64,000 nucleotides of DNA, taken from Marinisporobacter sp. (GTDB lineage Bacteria > Bacillota > Clostridia > Peptostreptococcales > Thermotaleaceae). Below are positions 26,002 to 33,887 of this stretch, one piece after another. The DNA is taken from NCBI GenBank assembly GCA_025210395.1, contig JAOARV010000040.1, forward strand, positions 30,348 through 94,347. The letters run 5' to 3'. Made by a program: the position numbers and the translations under genes. The notes under the pieces are model-generated. The model was not told the origin of the DNA. It saw nothing but the letters and a program-made list of their open reading frames with translations, and ran no database searches. Numbering within the stretch: position 1 is the first letter of the stretch; each line of letters starts with the position of its first letter.

Positions 26002-27606
26002 GATAGAGAATATGTAATGATAAAGAGGCTGTCCTCCATAATAAACTTCAACATCCATCTCTTCATATATTTCTTCAATTCTTTCAGCAAGTTCTTCAGC
26101 TTGCTCTTTTGTACGATCTTCGCCGTAAAAAATGGTTAAAATCTCATCCTCATCTGTAATCATTCCTTCTAGTAGCTTATATGCTTCATCTTCAACGTGA
26201 CTGCCTACTACAGTAATTTTTCCATCTGCAATTCCTAATATATCCCCTTCTTTAATAGAAATGTCATTAAATTGTGTATCTCTTACAGAATAAGTAATCT
26301 GCCCTGTTTTCACATGGCTTGAAGCTTCTGTCATAGCTTCTATATTTTCTTCTTTATTTAAATCCTCATTGTAAGCTAATATAGCTGCAATTCCTTGAGG
26401 TACTGTTTTAGTCTGAATAACCGTAATACTTTTATCACTTAGCTCCTTTGCCTGATTTGCAGCTAATATAATATTACTATTGTTTGGGAAAACAAAAATA
26501 TGCTTTGCATGAACCCCTTCTATAGCCTTTTTAATATCTTCTGTACTAGGGTTCATAGTTTGCCCACCTGTAATAATTTCATCTACATTCAAATCCTTAA
26601 AGATTTCTGTTAACCCTTCTCCCATGGTAACTGCAATCATTCCAAATTCTTTCATTTCTAAAGACTTCTTTTCACTCATCTTTTCAATACTCTTGTTTTC
26701 ATGTTGCTGCCTCATATTATCGATCTTTATACGAGTAACTTCTCCAAGTCTTAAGCCTTCTTCTAAAATCACACCTGGATGATTTGTATGAATATGTACT
26801 TTAACTAAACTTTCATCTCCTACTACTAACATACAATCTCCGTAACTACCAATTTTTTCTTTAAATCGCTCAATATTCACACAACTTCCTTTAATAATAA
26901 ATTCTGTACAATAGCCAAAGAGAATATCTTGTCCATCTTCTTCTACCTTTTCAAAATCAATAGGAGTTGATCCTTCAATCATTACTTCCTTACCTGTTAT
27001 AGCTTCATAAAATCCATTAAAAATTAAATTTAAACCTTTTCCTCCCGCATCAACAACGCCAGCTTCTTTTAATACCTTTAACATTTCAGGAGTCTTATTT
27101 AAAACTTGTTCTCCATGTTCTATCAATTCATACAAAAAATCATCCATATACATTTCTTTACTTGATAATTCTATGGCTTTTTCAGCCATTTCTCTAGCAA
27201 CAGTTAAGATAGTCCCTTCTATTGGCTTCATAACCGCCTTATATGCTGTATCAGAAGCATTTTTAAAAGCATTTGCCAAATCTACGATGGTCAATGTTTC
27301 TTTTCCTTTACAAGCTTTAGCAAACCCTCTAAATAATTGGGATAAAATTACTCCTGAGTTTCCTCTTGCCCCCATTAAAGATCCATTGGCAATAGCCCCT
27401 ACAATATGATCAATCGTATTTATGTTTTCCTCTTTCACTTCCTTAGCAGCGCTATTCATAGTTAGAGACATATTCGTTCCTGTATCGCCATCTGGTACAG
27501 GAAAAACATTTAATGCATCTACTATATTTTTATTTTCTTCAAGAACATTTGCTCCTTGAACAAACATTTTTTTCAGTAACAATCCATCTATAACTTTGAT
27601 TTTCAA
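25996..27606 (-). CDS. DhaL-domain protein, FakA-like fatty acid kinase (YloV)
   Basis: The 536-residue protein has an N-terminal DhaL kinase domain (about 1-200) with the nucleotide and metal motif NVFPVPDGDTGTNMSLTM near residue 32 and MGARGNSGVILSQLFRGFA near 78. A middle domain follows, then a C-terminal domain (about 310-536) of the DegV/DAK-phosphatase type. This matches FakA, which phosphorylates FakB-bound fatty acids to acyl-phosphates, the same intermediate PlsX makes. No fakB gene is in the window. It is cotranscribed with the Asp23 gene. Confidence 0.88.
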   Translation of the reverse strand: MKIKVIDGLLLKKMFVQGANVLEENKNIVDALNVFPVPDGDTGTNMSLTMNSAAKEVKEENINTIDHIVGAIANGSLMGARGNSGVILSQLFRGFAKACKGKETLTIVDLANAFKNASDTAYKAVMKPIEGTILTVAREMAEKAIELSSKEMYMDDFLYELIEHGEQVLNKTPEMLKVLKEAGVVDAGGKGLNLIFNGFYEAITGKEVMIEGSTPIDFEKVEEDGQDILFGYCTEFIIKGSCVNIERFKEKIGSYGDCMLVVGDESLVKVHIHTNHPGVILEEGLRLGEVTRIKIDNMRQQHENKSIEKMSEKKSLEMKEFGMIAVTMGEGLTEIFKDLNVDEIITGGQTMNPSTEDIKKAIEGVHAKHIFVFPNNSNIILAANQAKELSDKSITVIQTKTVPQGIAAILAYNEDLNKEENIEAMTEASSHVKTGQITYSVRDTQFNDISIKEGDILGIADGKITVVGSHVEDEAYKLLEGMITDEDEILTIFYGEDRTKEQAEELAERIEEIYEEMDVEVYYGGQPLYHYIFSIE

Positions 27607-27623
27607 AACAGTACCTCCTCTAA

Positions 27624-27980
27624 TTACTTTTCAACTCTAACTCCTTGTATATTAATATTTACCTGTTTTACTTTTAAACCTGTACTGATTTCAATATTAT
27701 ATTTTACTTTATCAATAATATTTTGTGCAACAGTAGAAATTCTTGTTCCAAATTCTACAACAATATAAAGGTCTATAATTACCTCATTTTCTTTAGAAGA
27801 TACTTTCACACCTTTATTCTGATTTTCACGCTTTAATAGCTCTGTGATCCCACTAGTCTTTGATTTTTTGGACATTCCTACCAATCCATAACATTCCATA
27901 GCAGCTGCTCCTGCAATAGATGCTATAACTTCATGATCTATAATAATATTCCCTAATTTGTTTTTTAATAGTGCGCCCAT
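27624..27980 (-). CDS. Asp23/Gls24 family envelope stress protein (YloU)
   Basis: The 118-residue protein is a compact Asp23 domain. Visible segments are NKLGNIIIDHEVIASIAGAAA, CYGLVGMS, VIIDLYIVVEFGTRISTVAQ and VKQVNINIQGVRV. Family members are envelope-stress proteins; in B. subtilis and most Clostridia this one is encoded directly before yloV/fakA, and a role in lipid metabolism has been suggested from the pairing. The gap to the fakA-like gene is 17 bases. A promoter lies at 28033-28061. Confidence 0.9.
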   Translation of the reverse strand: MGALLKNKLGNIIIDHEVIASIAGAAAMECYGLVGMSKKSKTSGITELLKRENQNKGVKVSSKENEVIIDLYIVVEFGTRISTVAQNIIDKVKYNIEISTGLKVKQVNINIQGVRVEK

Positions 27981-28032
27981 TTTTATCCTCCTTTTGATAC
28001 ACCCTTTTGATATATTTTTTTAACTATACTAT

Positions 28033-28061
28033 ATTCTATATGAATTTATACAATGATTCAA
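28033..28061 (-). promoter_or_regulatory. Promoter for the Asp23-fakA-like unit
   Basis: On the minus strand TTGAAT (28056-28061) and TAGAAT (28033-28038) are separated by 17 bases, 53 bases before the yloU-type ATG. This gives a moderate sigma-A match, divergent from the rpmB promoter. Confidence 0.6.
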
Positions 28062-28108
28062 CTTATATAACCTTTTATCAATTTATTTAATGGTTTTTTA
28101 CATAATAC

Positions 28109-28138
28109 TTGCCAAAAAGGTTGAATATATGGTAAAAT
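28109..28138 (+). promoter_or_regulatory. Promoter of rpmB
   Basis: TTGCCA (28109-28114) and TAAAAT (28133-28138) on the plus strand are separated by 18 bases, about 49 bases upstream of the rpmB ATG. Confidence 0.7.
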
Positions 28139-28186
28139 ATTAATGTTTGCAATTAGTTGTATTGTCACTCGAAGGAGGTGTTATAT

Positions 28187-28378
28187 ATGTCAAAAGCATG
28201 CGACGTATGTGGAAAAGGAAGAATTTCTGGTAATACTGTAAGTCACTCTAACCGTCATAATAAAAGAGTTTGGGGTGCAAACATCAAAAAAGTTAAAGCT
28301 GTCGTAAATGGTTCTCCTAAAAGAATCAGTGTATGTACTAGATGTCTACGTTCTAACAAAGTAGAAAGAGCTATATAG
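28187..28378 (+). CDS. rpmB: 50S ribosomal protein L28, zinc-binding form
   Basis: L28 is a large-subunit protein. The 63-residue product begins MSKACDVCGKGRISGN and has GNTVSHSNRHNKRVWGAN and a second cysteine pair, CTRCLRS, so it is the zinc-type form. AAGGAGGTG lies at the right distance before the ATG at 28187; an upstream in-frame ATG at 28157 is not supported. It is transcribed alone on the plus strand and is followed by a terminator. Confidence 0.96.
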   Translation: MSKACDVCGKGRISGNTVSHSNRHNKRVWGANIKKVKAVVNGSPKRISVCTRCLRSNKVERAI

Positions 28379-28384
28379 CTTTTT

Positions 28385-28410
28385 AAAGCCTGCCTCCATA
28401 GGTAGGCTTT
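28385..28410 (+). terminator. Terminator of rpmB
   Basis: Arms AAAGCCTGCCT (28385-28395) and AGGTAGGCTTT (28400-28410) form an 11-bp stem with one G-U pair and the loop CCAT, followed by a T-rich stretch. It lies 18 bases beyond the end of the convergent small membrane protein gene and may serve both. Confidence 0.85.
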
Positions 28411-28428
28411 ATTTATTATTTATCTTTA

Positions 28429-28608
28429 TTAATAACTACAAAATAATTTATACCCTATATAAATCATCATAACCCCCACTAAAACAATCCATATACTAAC
28501 AGGTAAAACTTTAATAGCAATAATTATTACACCAATGGCTAAAAGAATCATTCCCATACAAGCTTTATTGAATCTTCTCCAAATAGGACAACATCTTCTC
28601 CTTCTCAA
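28429..28608 (-). CDS. Small two-segment membrane protein, function unknown (tandem copy 2)
   Basis: From a TTG at 28608 the frame encodes 59 residues. A very basic head with a CC pair (MRRRRCCPIWRRFNKAC) is followed by two membrane segments, MILLAIGVIIIAIKVLP and IWIVLVGVMMIYIGYKLF. AAAGGAGG lies seven bases before the TTG. An in-frame ATG six bases further upstream, at 28614, is too close to it. The upstream neighbour at 28623-28778 has the same design, the same TTTTGAGA start context and a similar sequence. The pair looks like a tandem duplication. I do not recognise the family. Confidence 0.7.
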   Translation of the reverse strand: MRRRRCCPIWRRFNKACMGMILLAIGVIIIAIKVLPVSIWIVLVGVMMIYIGYKLFCSY

Positions 28609-28622
28609 AACCATTCCTCCTT

Positions 28623-28778
28623 TCAAATGATTTTGAACAATAACAATATAAAAATAACGCATAATCCCCCAAAAATACAATACCATGTCCATAAGGGCAC
28701 ACACTCTATAAGAATGATTGCTCCTCCTAGTGCTAATAAAATTCCCAATATTTTTTTAATACATGACCTTTTTCTCAA
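28623..28778 (-). CDS. Small two-segment membrane protein, function unknown (tandem copy 1)
   Basis: This 51-residue frame starts at a TTG (28778) about six bases after GAGGTG. It encodes a basic head MRKRSCIKK and two hydrophobic stretches, ILGILLALGGAIILIE and YCIFGGLCVIFILLLFK, separated by CVPLWTW. It aligns along its length with the next gene (28429-28608): basic head with cysteine, ILLAxG, VPLW/LPVSIW, second segment. The ribosome-binding site of copy 2 directly follows its stop. The pair lies between thiN and rpmB, where B. subtilis has spoVM, but the sequence is not SpoVM. Confidence 0.62.
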   Translation of the reverse strand: MRKRSCIKKILGILLALGGAIILIECVPLWTWYCIFGGLCVIFILLLFKII

Positions 28779-28848
28779 AACATCACCTCATCACCCTTAT
28801 AAAGAACTCTAATTATTACATCTTATTCATTTCTCGTAAAATTTGATA

Positions 28849-28875
28849 CAAAAAAACCCATTCAAAATGGGTTTT
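28849..28875 (-). terminator. Terminator of the prpC-prkC-rsgA-rpe-thiN unit
   Basis: Arms AAAACCCATT (28853-28862) and AATGGGTTTT (28866-28875) enclose a 3-base loop. On the minus strand the stem is followed by a run of T. It lies about 55 bases past the thiN stop because of the tandem repeat inserted between them. Confidence 0.88.
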
Positions 28876-28925
28876 AAACATTGATTTTATATGATTTGTT
28901 TTAAACATTGGTTTTATATGATTTG
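28872..28925. repeat. 27-bp tandem duplication next to the thiN stop codon
   Basis: Bases 28872-28898 and 28899-28925 are two adjacent copies of a 27-base AT-rich unit that differ at one position (A to G). The second copy ends two bases before the thiN stop codon and the first overlaps the terminator stem. The high identity suggests a recent duplication. No function is apparent. Confidence 0.85.
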
Positions 28926-28927
28926 TT

Positions 28928-29563
28928 TTAATCTCTAGCCTTTATAACTAATACCTTTCCTTTTTTAATGATTATTTTCGCCTTTTTATCCATTAATCTA
29001 TTGCTTATGCCTATAGATGAACCCATTAATACAGTTGCATTCTTTAATGGATATTCAAAGCCTTTTAGTGTAATTCCTTCAACCTTTTCACTTAAAGGAA
29101 TAATAGATACGGTATCTCCTATTTGTCCTTCTATTTCTAATTCCCCACCTGTAATCATTATTTCATTATGTTCATCAATAATTTTCCCTTTGATCCCTTT
29201 CTCTTCTAAAGGCTTCAATAAAGTGATATTAGCAATTGTATGATCCATCCTGCTCCCAATAGCTCCTAAAAATATAATTTCATTAGCACCTTTTTTAAGG
29301 GCATATTCTATAGCTAACTCCATATCTGTATAATCTTTCTTTCTAGGAAATTTACAAAACACAATATCTTTCTTTTCAAAATAGATTTTTGTTTCTTCAT
29401 CAATTGAATCTAAATCGCCAACAATCATATGAGGCACTATATCCATCTTTAATAAATGCCTAGCCCCTCCATCTGCACATATGATATAATCGCATTTTTG
29501 TATTAAAGGATTTATTTCTTCATAATACTTAATATTTCCATTGGCTATAATTGCACATTTCAT
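28928..29563 (-). CDS. thiN: Thiamine pyrophosphokinase
   Basis: ThiN transfers pyrophosphate from ATP to thiamine to make the cofactor directly. The 211-residue protein has CDYIICADGGARHLL near residue 29, MIVGDLDSIDEET near 52, and DYTDMELAIEYALKKGA followed by LGAIGSRMDHTIANI, the conserved active-site segments of the family. It follows rpe by 13 bases in the order rsgA-rpe-thiN, shared with B. subtilis. It is the last gene of its transcription unit. Confidence 0.95.
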   Translation of the reverse strand: MKCAIIANGNIKYYEEINPLIQKCDYIICADGGARHLLKMDIVPHMIVGDLDSIDEETKIYFEKKDIVFCKFPRKKDYTDMELAIEYALKKGANEIIFLGAIGSRMDHTIANITLLKPLEEKGIKGKIIDEHNEIMITGGELEIEGQIGDTVSIIPLSEKVEGITLKGFEYPLKNATVLMGSSIGISNRLMDKKAKIIIKKGKVLVIKARD

Positions 29564-29576
29564 GAAAGGATTCCAC

Positions 29577-30233
29577 CTAAAGAGTTGTTTTTTCTCTAAA
29601 CAATTTTATAGTTTTATCTATATTGTCTGCATTAAAAATAGCAGAACCAGCCACCAATATATTCGCTCCAGCTTTTACTACATCATAAGCATTATCAAGT
29701 TTTACGCCTCCATCAACCTCAATGTCTATATTTAACCCTTTATCCTCAATCATTTTTCTTAAAGCTTTAATCTTGTCTAACACAGAGGGGATAAATTTTT
29801 GTCCCCCGAATCCAGGATTTACAGACATTAATAATACCATATCAATATCTTCTAATATATGTTCTATTGTATGAAGGGATGTAGCAGGATTTAATGATAC
29901 AGCAGCTCTTACTCCATGACTTTTAATATTTTGTATTGTTCTATGAAGATGGGGACATGCTTCTACATGTACAGTGATTATATCTGCTCCATGTTTTGCG
30001 AATTCAGGGATATATTGATCAGGATTTTCGATCATTAGATGTACATCAAAAGGAAGCTTCGTCTTCCCCTTAATGCTATTAAGGATTAAAGGTCCTATTG
30101 AAATATTTGGAACAAAATGTCCGTCCATTACATCTATATGCAGTAAATCTGCACCTGCATTTTCTACCTTTTTTATATCTTCTAATAAATTTCCAAAGTC
30201 TGCTGATAATATAGATGGTGCTATTTTTACCAT
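29577..30233 (-). CDS. rpe: Ribulose-phosphate 3-epimerase
   Basis: Rpe interconverts ribulose-5-phosphate and xylulose-5-phosphate in the pentose phosphate pathway. The 218-residue TIM barrel has [13 protein letters not shown] at the start, [18 protein letters not shown] (metal-binding His and Asp), [26 protein letters not shown], and [12 protein letters not shown] with the catalytic Asp near residue 176. It starts two bases after the rsgA stop, so it is cotranslated. Confidence 0.97.
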   Translation of the reverse strand: MVKIAPSILSADFGNLLEDIKKVENAGADLLHIDVMDGHFVPNISIGPLILNSIKGKTKLPFDVHLMIENPDQYIPEFAKHGADIITVHVEACPHLHRTIQNIKSHGVRAAVSLNPATSLHTIEHILEDIDMVLLMSVNPGFGGQKFIPSVLDKIKALRKMIEDKGLNIDIEVDGGVKLDNAYDVVKAGANILVAGSAIFNADNIDKTIKLFREKTTL

Positions 30234-30235
30234 GA

Positions 30236-31108
30236 TTAGTACCTCCTCTTTTGATTTATCTCTTTCAATAATTGCAGATAACTTTCATATCTAGATTGAC
30301 TAATATTATTTTCTCCTAAAGCTTTTTTTACAGCACATTCAGGCTCATTCACATGCTTACAACCTGTAAATTTACATTCTCCAATAAACGGGGTAAATTC
30401 TCTAAATAAATATTGCAAGTCATTTTCTTCAATAAAATCTAAATTCAAAGAACTAAACCCTGGCGTATCTAGTACCCACCCTCCAAAATCTAATTCTAGT
30501 AGTTCTACATGTCTCGTTGTATGCTTTCCTCTTTTATTCTTTTCACTAATTTCTCCCGTTTTCAAAGAAAGATTTGGCTGTGTTGCATTTAAAAGGGATG
30601 ATTTCCCTACTCCTGATGGTCCTGCAAAAACTGTTATTTTATCTTTTAATATTTCTTTAAAATGATCAATCCCTATTCCTAATTTTACACTTGTGCCTAG
30701 AACTTTATAACCTGTATCCCTATACATGTCTTTTAGCTTAATAAAATGTTCTTCATCTAAATCTACTTTATTAAAACAAATCACCACATCAATTTCTTCA
30801 TTTTCTGCCATAGCTAAAAATCTATCTAAAAGCATAAGATGAGGGTCTGGTCTTTTTACTGCAAAAACAATAATAGCTTGATTGACATTAGCAACAGGAG
30901 GACGGATAAACTCCATATCTCTATAAATGATTTCTTCCACCATTCCTTGCTTCGAAGCTTGATTGATTGAAATTTTTACCCGATCTCCCACCAAAGGCGT
31001 TACTTTTTCTTTTCTAAATTTACCTCTAGCACGACATTCATATATTTCATCCTGTGTTTTGACGTAATAAAATCCTCCAATTCCTTTCGTAATAATCCCA
31101 CTAATCAT
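30236..31108 (-). CDS. rsgA: Ribosome small-subunit-dependent GTPase RsgA
   Basis: RsgA is a circularly permuted GTPase that checks late 30S maturation. The 290-residue protein has an N-terminal OB fold. The G motifs are in permuted order, [10 protein letters not shown] (G4) near residue 117 before the P-loop [14 protein letters not shown] near 167, then DTPGFSSL. The C-terminal zinc domain has the pattern [14 protein letters not shown]. It overlaps the end of prkC by eight bases and precedes rpe, the common Firmicute order. Confidence 0.97.
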   Translation of the reverse strand: MISGIITKGIGGFYYVKTQDEIYECRARGKFRKEKVTPLVGDRVKISINQASKQGMVEEIIYRDMEFIRPPVANVNQAIIVFAVKRPDPHLMLLDRFLAMAENEEIDVVICFNKVDLDEEHFIKLKDMYRDTGYKVLGTSVKLGIGIDHFKEILKDKITVFAGPSGVGKSSLLNATQPNLSLKTGEISEKNKRGKHTTRHVELLELDFGGWVLDTPGFSSLNLDFIEENDLQYLFREFTPFIGECKFTGCKHVNEPECAVKKALGENNISQSRYESYLQLLKEINQKRRY

Positions 31109-33041
31109 CAGCTATCTTCCCCGTTTCAAAATCTATTTGTCTTCTTGTTATCAGCTCATTATCAAAATAAATTTCTATAGTAGCCTTATCTCTACCTTTA
31201 ATAGTTATTTTTTTGCCACTATCCGATTTGTGTTGTGCTTCACTATATACATCTGTTGATATCCCATTTTGTATTTTTATAATCTTTAATTCAAAATCTT
31301 CTTGTTTTGCTTCGTTATAAAACAATGGAAAAGATACAGTTTTCATTTGTAATTCATCTTCTTCAGAAGGCTGCGTTACTTCTTCAGGCCCTTTACTTAC
31401 AGCTAGATTAATAGTTCTATTCTCTTCTACTTCACTTCCAGCCTTATAGCTTTGGTAAATAACTACATCTTTCTCTATTTTTTCATCAAATTTTTCTTCA
31501 ATTTTTCCTAATTTTAATCCTGAAGTCTTAAGAGTACTTTTAGCATTATCAATATTTTCCCCTACTAGATTTGGCATCAAAATGGTTTTTATTTCCGGGC
31601 CTTGGCTAACAACAAAATTTACATCTGTATTTTTACCTACCTTTTCATTAGCCGCTGGATTTTGACTTATAATAATCCCTACAGGAAGGGAATTATATTC
31701 ATATTCTACAATACCTTCTTTAAGTCCAGCATTATCTAGCATATAACTGATCTCATCAATATTTTTATTTTTAAAGCTTGGTACTTCTACTAATTCTGGT
31801 CCTTTACTCGTTGTTAACTTTACTGTATATCCAGCTTTACGAAGTTCGCCAGCAGCTGGCTCTTGCTTAATGACATATCCTACTTCATATTCATCACTAT
31901 TCTTCTCTCCTGCTTTTTCCACTTTAAAACCAAGGGTTTCTAAATTCTTTTTTGCTTCCTCAAAGGATATGCCTACTAACTTTGGAACATGTTTTTCTGG
32001 TATAATCAGCTTATCTTTTAAATAGAACATGCCTCCCGTAAAAAGAAGGGCTAAAATAAACGCTGTTACGATAGCACTAAAAACAATCCTCCGATTACTT
32101 TTTTTTCTTTTTGAAATTTCATAATCATCTTCCATATCTAATTCCTCATCTTTTATAGCAGGAATGACCTGTGTTGGACTATCATCATCTTCTTCAAATT
32201 TTACAAAGCTTTCTGCTGGTCGTGTTAAAGTTTGCTCTAAATCTTCACACATATCTTTTGCACTACTATATCTTTTTGTCTGATCCTTTTGAGTAGCCTT
32301 TATAATAATATCCTCTAATGCTTGAGGGATTTGTACATTAATTAAAGAAGGAGGAATCATATCTTCTTTAATATGCTTTAACGCAATAGAGATTGGACTT
32401 TCCCCTTCAAAGGGAAGTTTTCCTGTTGCCATTTCATAAAGAACAATTCCAAGGGAGTATAAATCAGATTTTTCATCAATATATCCACCTCTAGCTTGTT
32501 CTGGAGAAAAATAATGTACAGAGCCAATTACATTTCCCGTATTTGTAACAGTTGAAGATGTCACAGCTCTGGCAATTCCAAAGTCTGCAACTTTCACTCT
32601 TCCATCCTCTGTGATCAATATATTATGAGGTTTTATATCTCTATGAACAATATGATTATTATGGGCATGCTCCAATGCTAATGCAATTTGTTTTGCAATT
32701 TTAATCATTTCATCTAATCCAAGACCAAGATATCCTCTTTCTTTGATGTATTGCTTTAATGTTTTTCCCTGTACTAATTCCATGACGATGTAATAGATAT
32801 CATTTTCATCTCCTACATCATAAATATTTACAATATTTGGATGAGACAAACTTGCAGCAGCTTGGGATTCCTTTCTAAAAGAGCTAATAAATTCTTCATC
32901 ACTTGTAAATTCAGGCCTTAGTATTTTCACTGCAACAAATCGGTTTAAAAGTTTACATTTGGCCTTATATACTAAAGCCATACCTCCACCACCAATTTTT
33001 TCAATAATTTCATATCGATTACCTAAGATTTTTCCTATCAT
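31101..33041 (-). CDS. prkC: PASTA-domain Ser/Thr protein kinase PrkC
   Basis: PrkC-type kinases sense muropeptides or lipid II and control cell wall metabolism and spore germination. The 646-residue protein has a cytoplasmic kinase domain (about 8-270) with GGGGMALVYKA, VAVKIL, HRDIKPHNILI near residue 135 and DFGIARA. One membrane segment follows near 325-345 (IVFSAIVTAFILALLFTGG). Three PASTA repeats follow (starting VPKLVGISFEEAKKNL, VPSFKNKNIDEISYML, MPNLVGENIDNAKSTL), then a short C-terminal domain. It is encoded with its phosphatase prpC. Confidence 0.97.
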   Translation of the reverse strand: MIGKILGNRYEIIEKIGGGGMALVYKAKCKLLNRFVAVKILRPEFTSDEEFISSFRKESQAAASLSHPNIVNIYDVGDENDIYYIVMELVQGKTLKQYIKERGYLGLGLDEMIKIAKQIALALEHAHNNHIVHRDIKPHNILITEDGRVKVADFGIARAVTSSTVTNTGNVIGSVHYFSPEQARGGYIDEKSDLYSLGIVLYEMATGKLPFEGESPISIALKHIKEDMIPPSLINVQIPQALEDIIIKATQKDQTKRYSSAKDMCEDLEQTLTRPAESFVKFEEDDDSPTQVIPAIKDEELDMEDDYEISKRKKSNRRIVFSAIVTAFILALLFTGGMFYLKDKLIIPEKHVPKLVGISFEEAKKNLETLGFKVEKAGEKNSDEYEVGYVIKQEPAAGELRKAGYTVKLTTSKGPELVEVPSFKNKNIDEISYMLDNAGLKEGIVEYEYNSLPVGIIISQNPAANEKVGKNTDVNFVVSQGPEIKTILMPNLVGENIDNAKSTLKTSGLKLGKIEEKFDEKIEKDVVIYQSYKAGSEVEENRTINLAVSKGPEEVTQPSEEDELQMKTVSFPLFYNEAKQEDFELKIIKIQNGISTDVYSEAQHKSDSGKKITIKGRDKATIEIYFDNELITRRQIDFETGKIADD

Positions 33042-33065
33042 TTCTTCACCTCGATTCCTTCACAC

Positions 33066-33797
33066 TTATCTATTTTTTATTGCCACAACTGTAATATTGT
33101 CATATCCGCCTCTTTCATTGGCTAATGCTACTAAATGCTCACATGCCTTTTGCATATCACGAGCTTCTATTAATGCCTCTTTCATTTCTTCCAATTCTAT
33201 CAAATTTGATAATCCATCTGTACACAATAAAATGACATCGTCTTCCTTTAAGCCTAAGGTATATACATCTATCATAATATCTTCTTCAGTCCCTAAGGCA
33301 CGTGTAATCATATTTCTTTGAGGATGAATCTTTGCTTCATTTTTTGTAATACTTCCATTTTTTAAAAGTTCTGCTACGAGAGAATGATCCTCTGTAATTT
33401 GTGATAATTTATTTTCACGCATTAAATAAGCTCTACTATCTCCAACATGAGCAATATACACCTTTGATAATAAGAGAACTACTGTTAGCGTTGTCCCCAT
33501 ACCTTGACACTTTATTTCATTTTTAGACTTTTCAAATATAGTATGATTTGCTTCTAAAGTTGCTTTTTTTAAAACTTTACAGACTGTTTTTTCATCTTTA
33601 TCAAGAAACTCACTTTTATGATTCTCCATAAAATCTTTTATAGAATGTATGGCTACATTACTAGCAACTTCTCCTGCATTGTGTCCTCCCATACCATCTG
33701 CAACAACAAATAAATTTAAACCTTCGTTTGCTATATAATAAGCATCCTCATTGATTTCTCTAACTCTTCCAATATGGGAATATGCTCCAATTTTCAT
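33066..33797 (-). CDS. prpC: PP2C-type protein phosphatase PrpC
   Basis: PrpC dephosphorylates targets of PrkC. The 243-residue PPM phosphatase has the metal-binding motifs GRVREINEDAYY, FVVADGMGGHNAGEVAS near residue 32, HVGDSRAYLM near 116, LCTDGLSNLI and GGYDNITVVAI. It precedes prkC by 24 bases and is first in the prpC-prkC-rsgA-rpe-thiN unit, with a promoter at 33854-33859. rlmN, which often separates rsmB and prpC, is absent here. Confidence 0.97.
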   Translation of the reverse strand: MKIGAYSHIGRVREINEDAYYIANEGLNLFVVADGMGGHNAGEVASNVAIHSIKDFMENHKSEFLDKDEKTVCKVLKKATLEANHTIFEKSKNEIKCQGMGTTLTVVLLLSKVYIAHVGDSRAYLMRENKLSQITEDHSLVAELLKNGSITKNEAKIHPQRNMITRALGTEEDIMIDVYTLGLKEDDVILLCTDGLSNLIELEEMKEALIEARDMQKACEHLVALANERGGYDNITVVAIKNR

Positions 33798-33853
33798 CTA
33801 ATCACCTCACCAATCAGCCCCATTGCTTTTGACAATTTTTTTATACAAACCCT

Positions 33854-33862
33854 ATTATATCA
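33854..33862 (-). promoter_or_regulatory. Extended -10 promoter before prpC
   Basis: The minus strand reads TGATATAAT, an extended -10 element (TATAAT at 33854-33859), about 57 bases before the prpC ATG. The -35 region is weak, which is acceptable for an extended -10 promoter. Confidence 0.6.
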
Positions 33863-33887
33863 CATTCATTACCAATTGTTGACGGTC

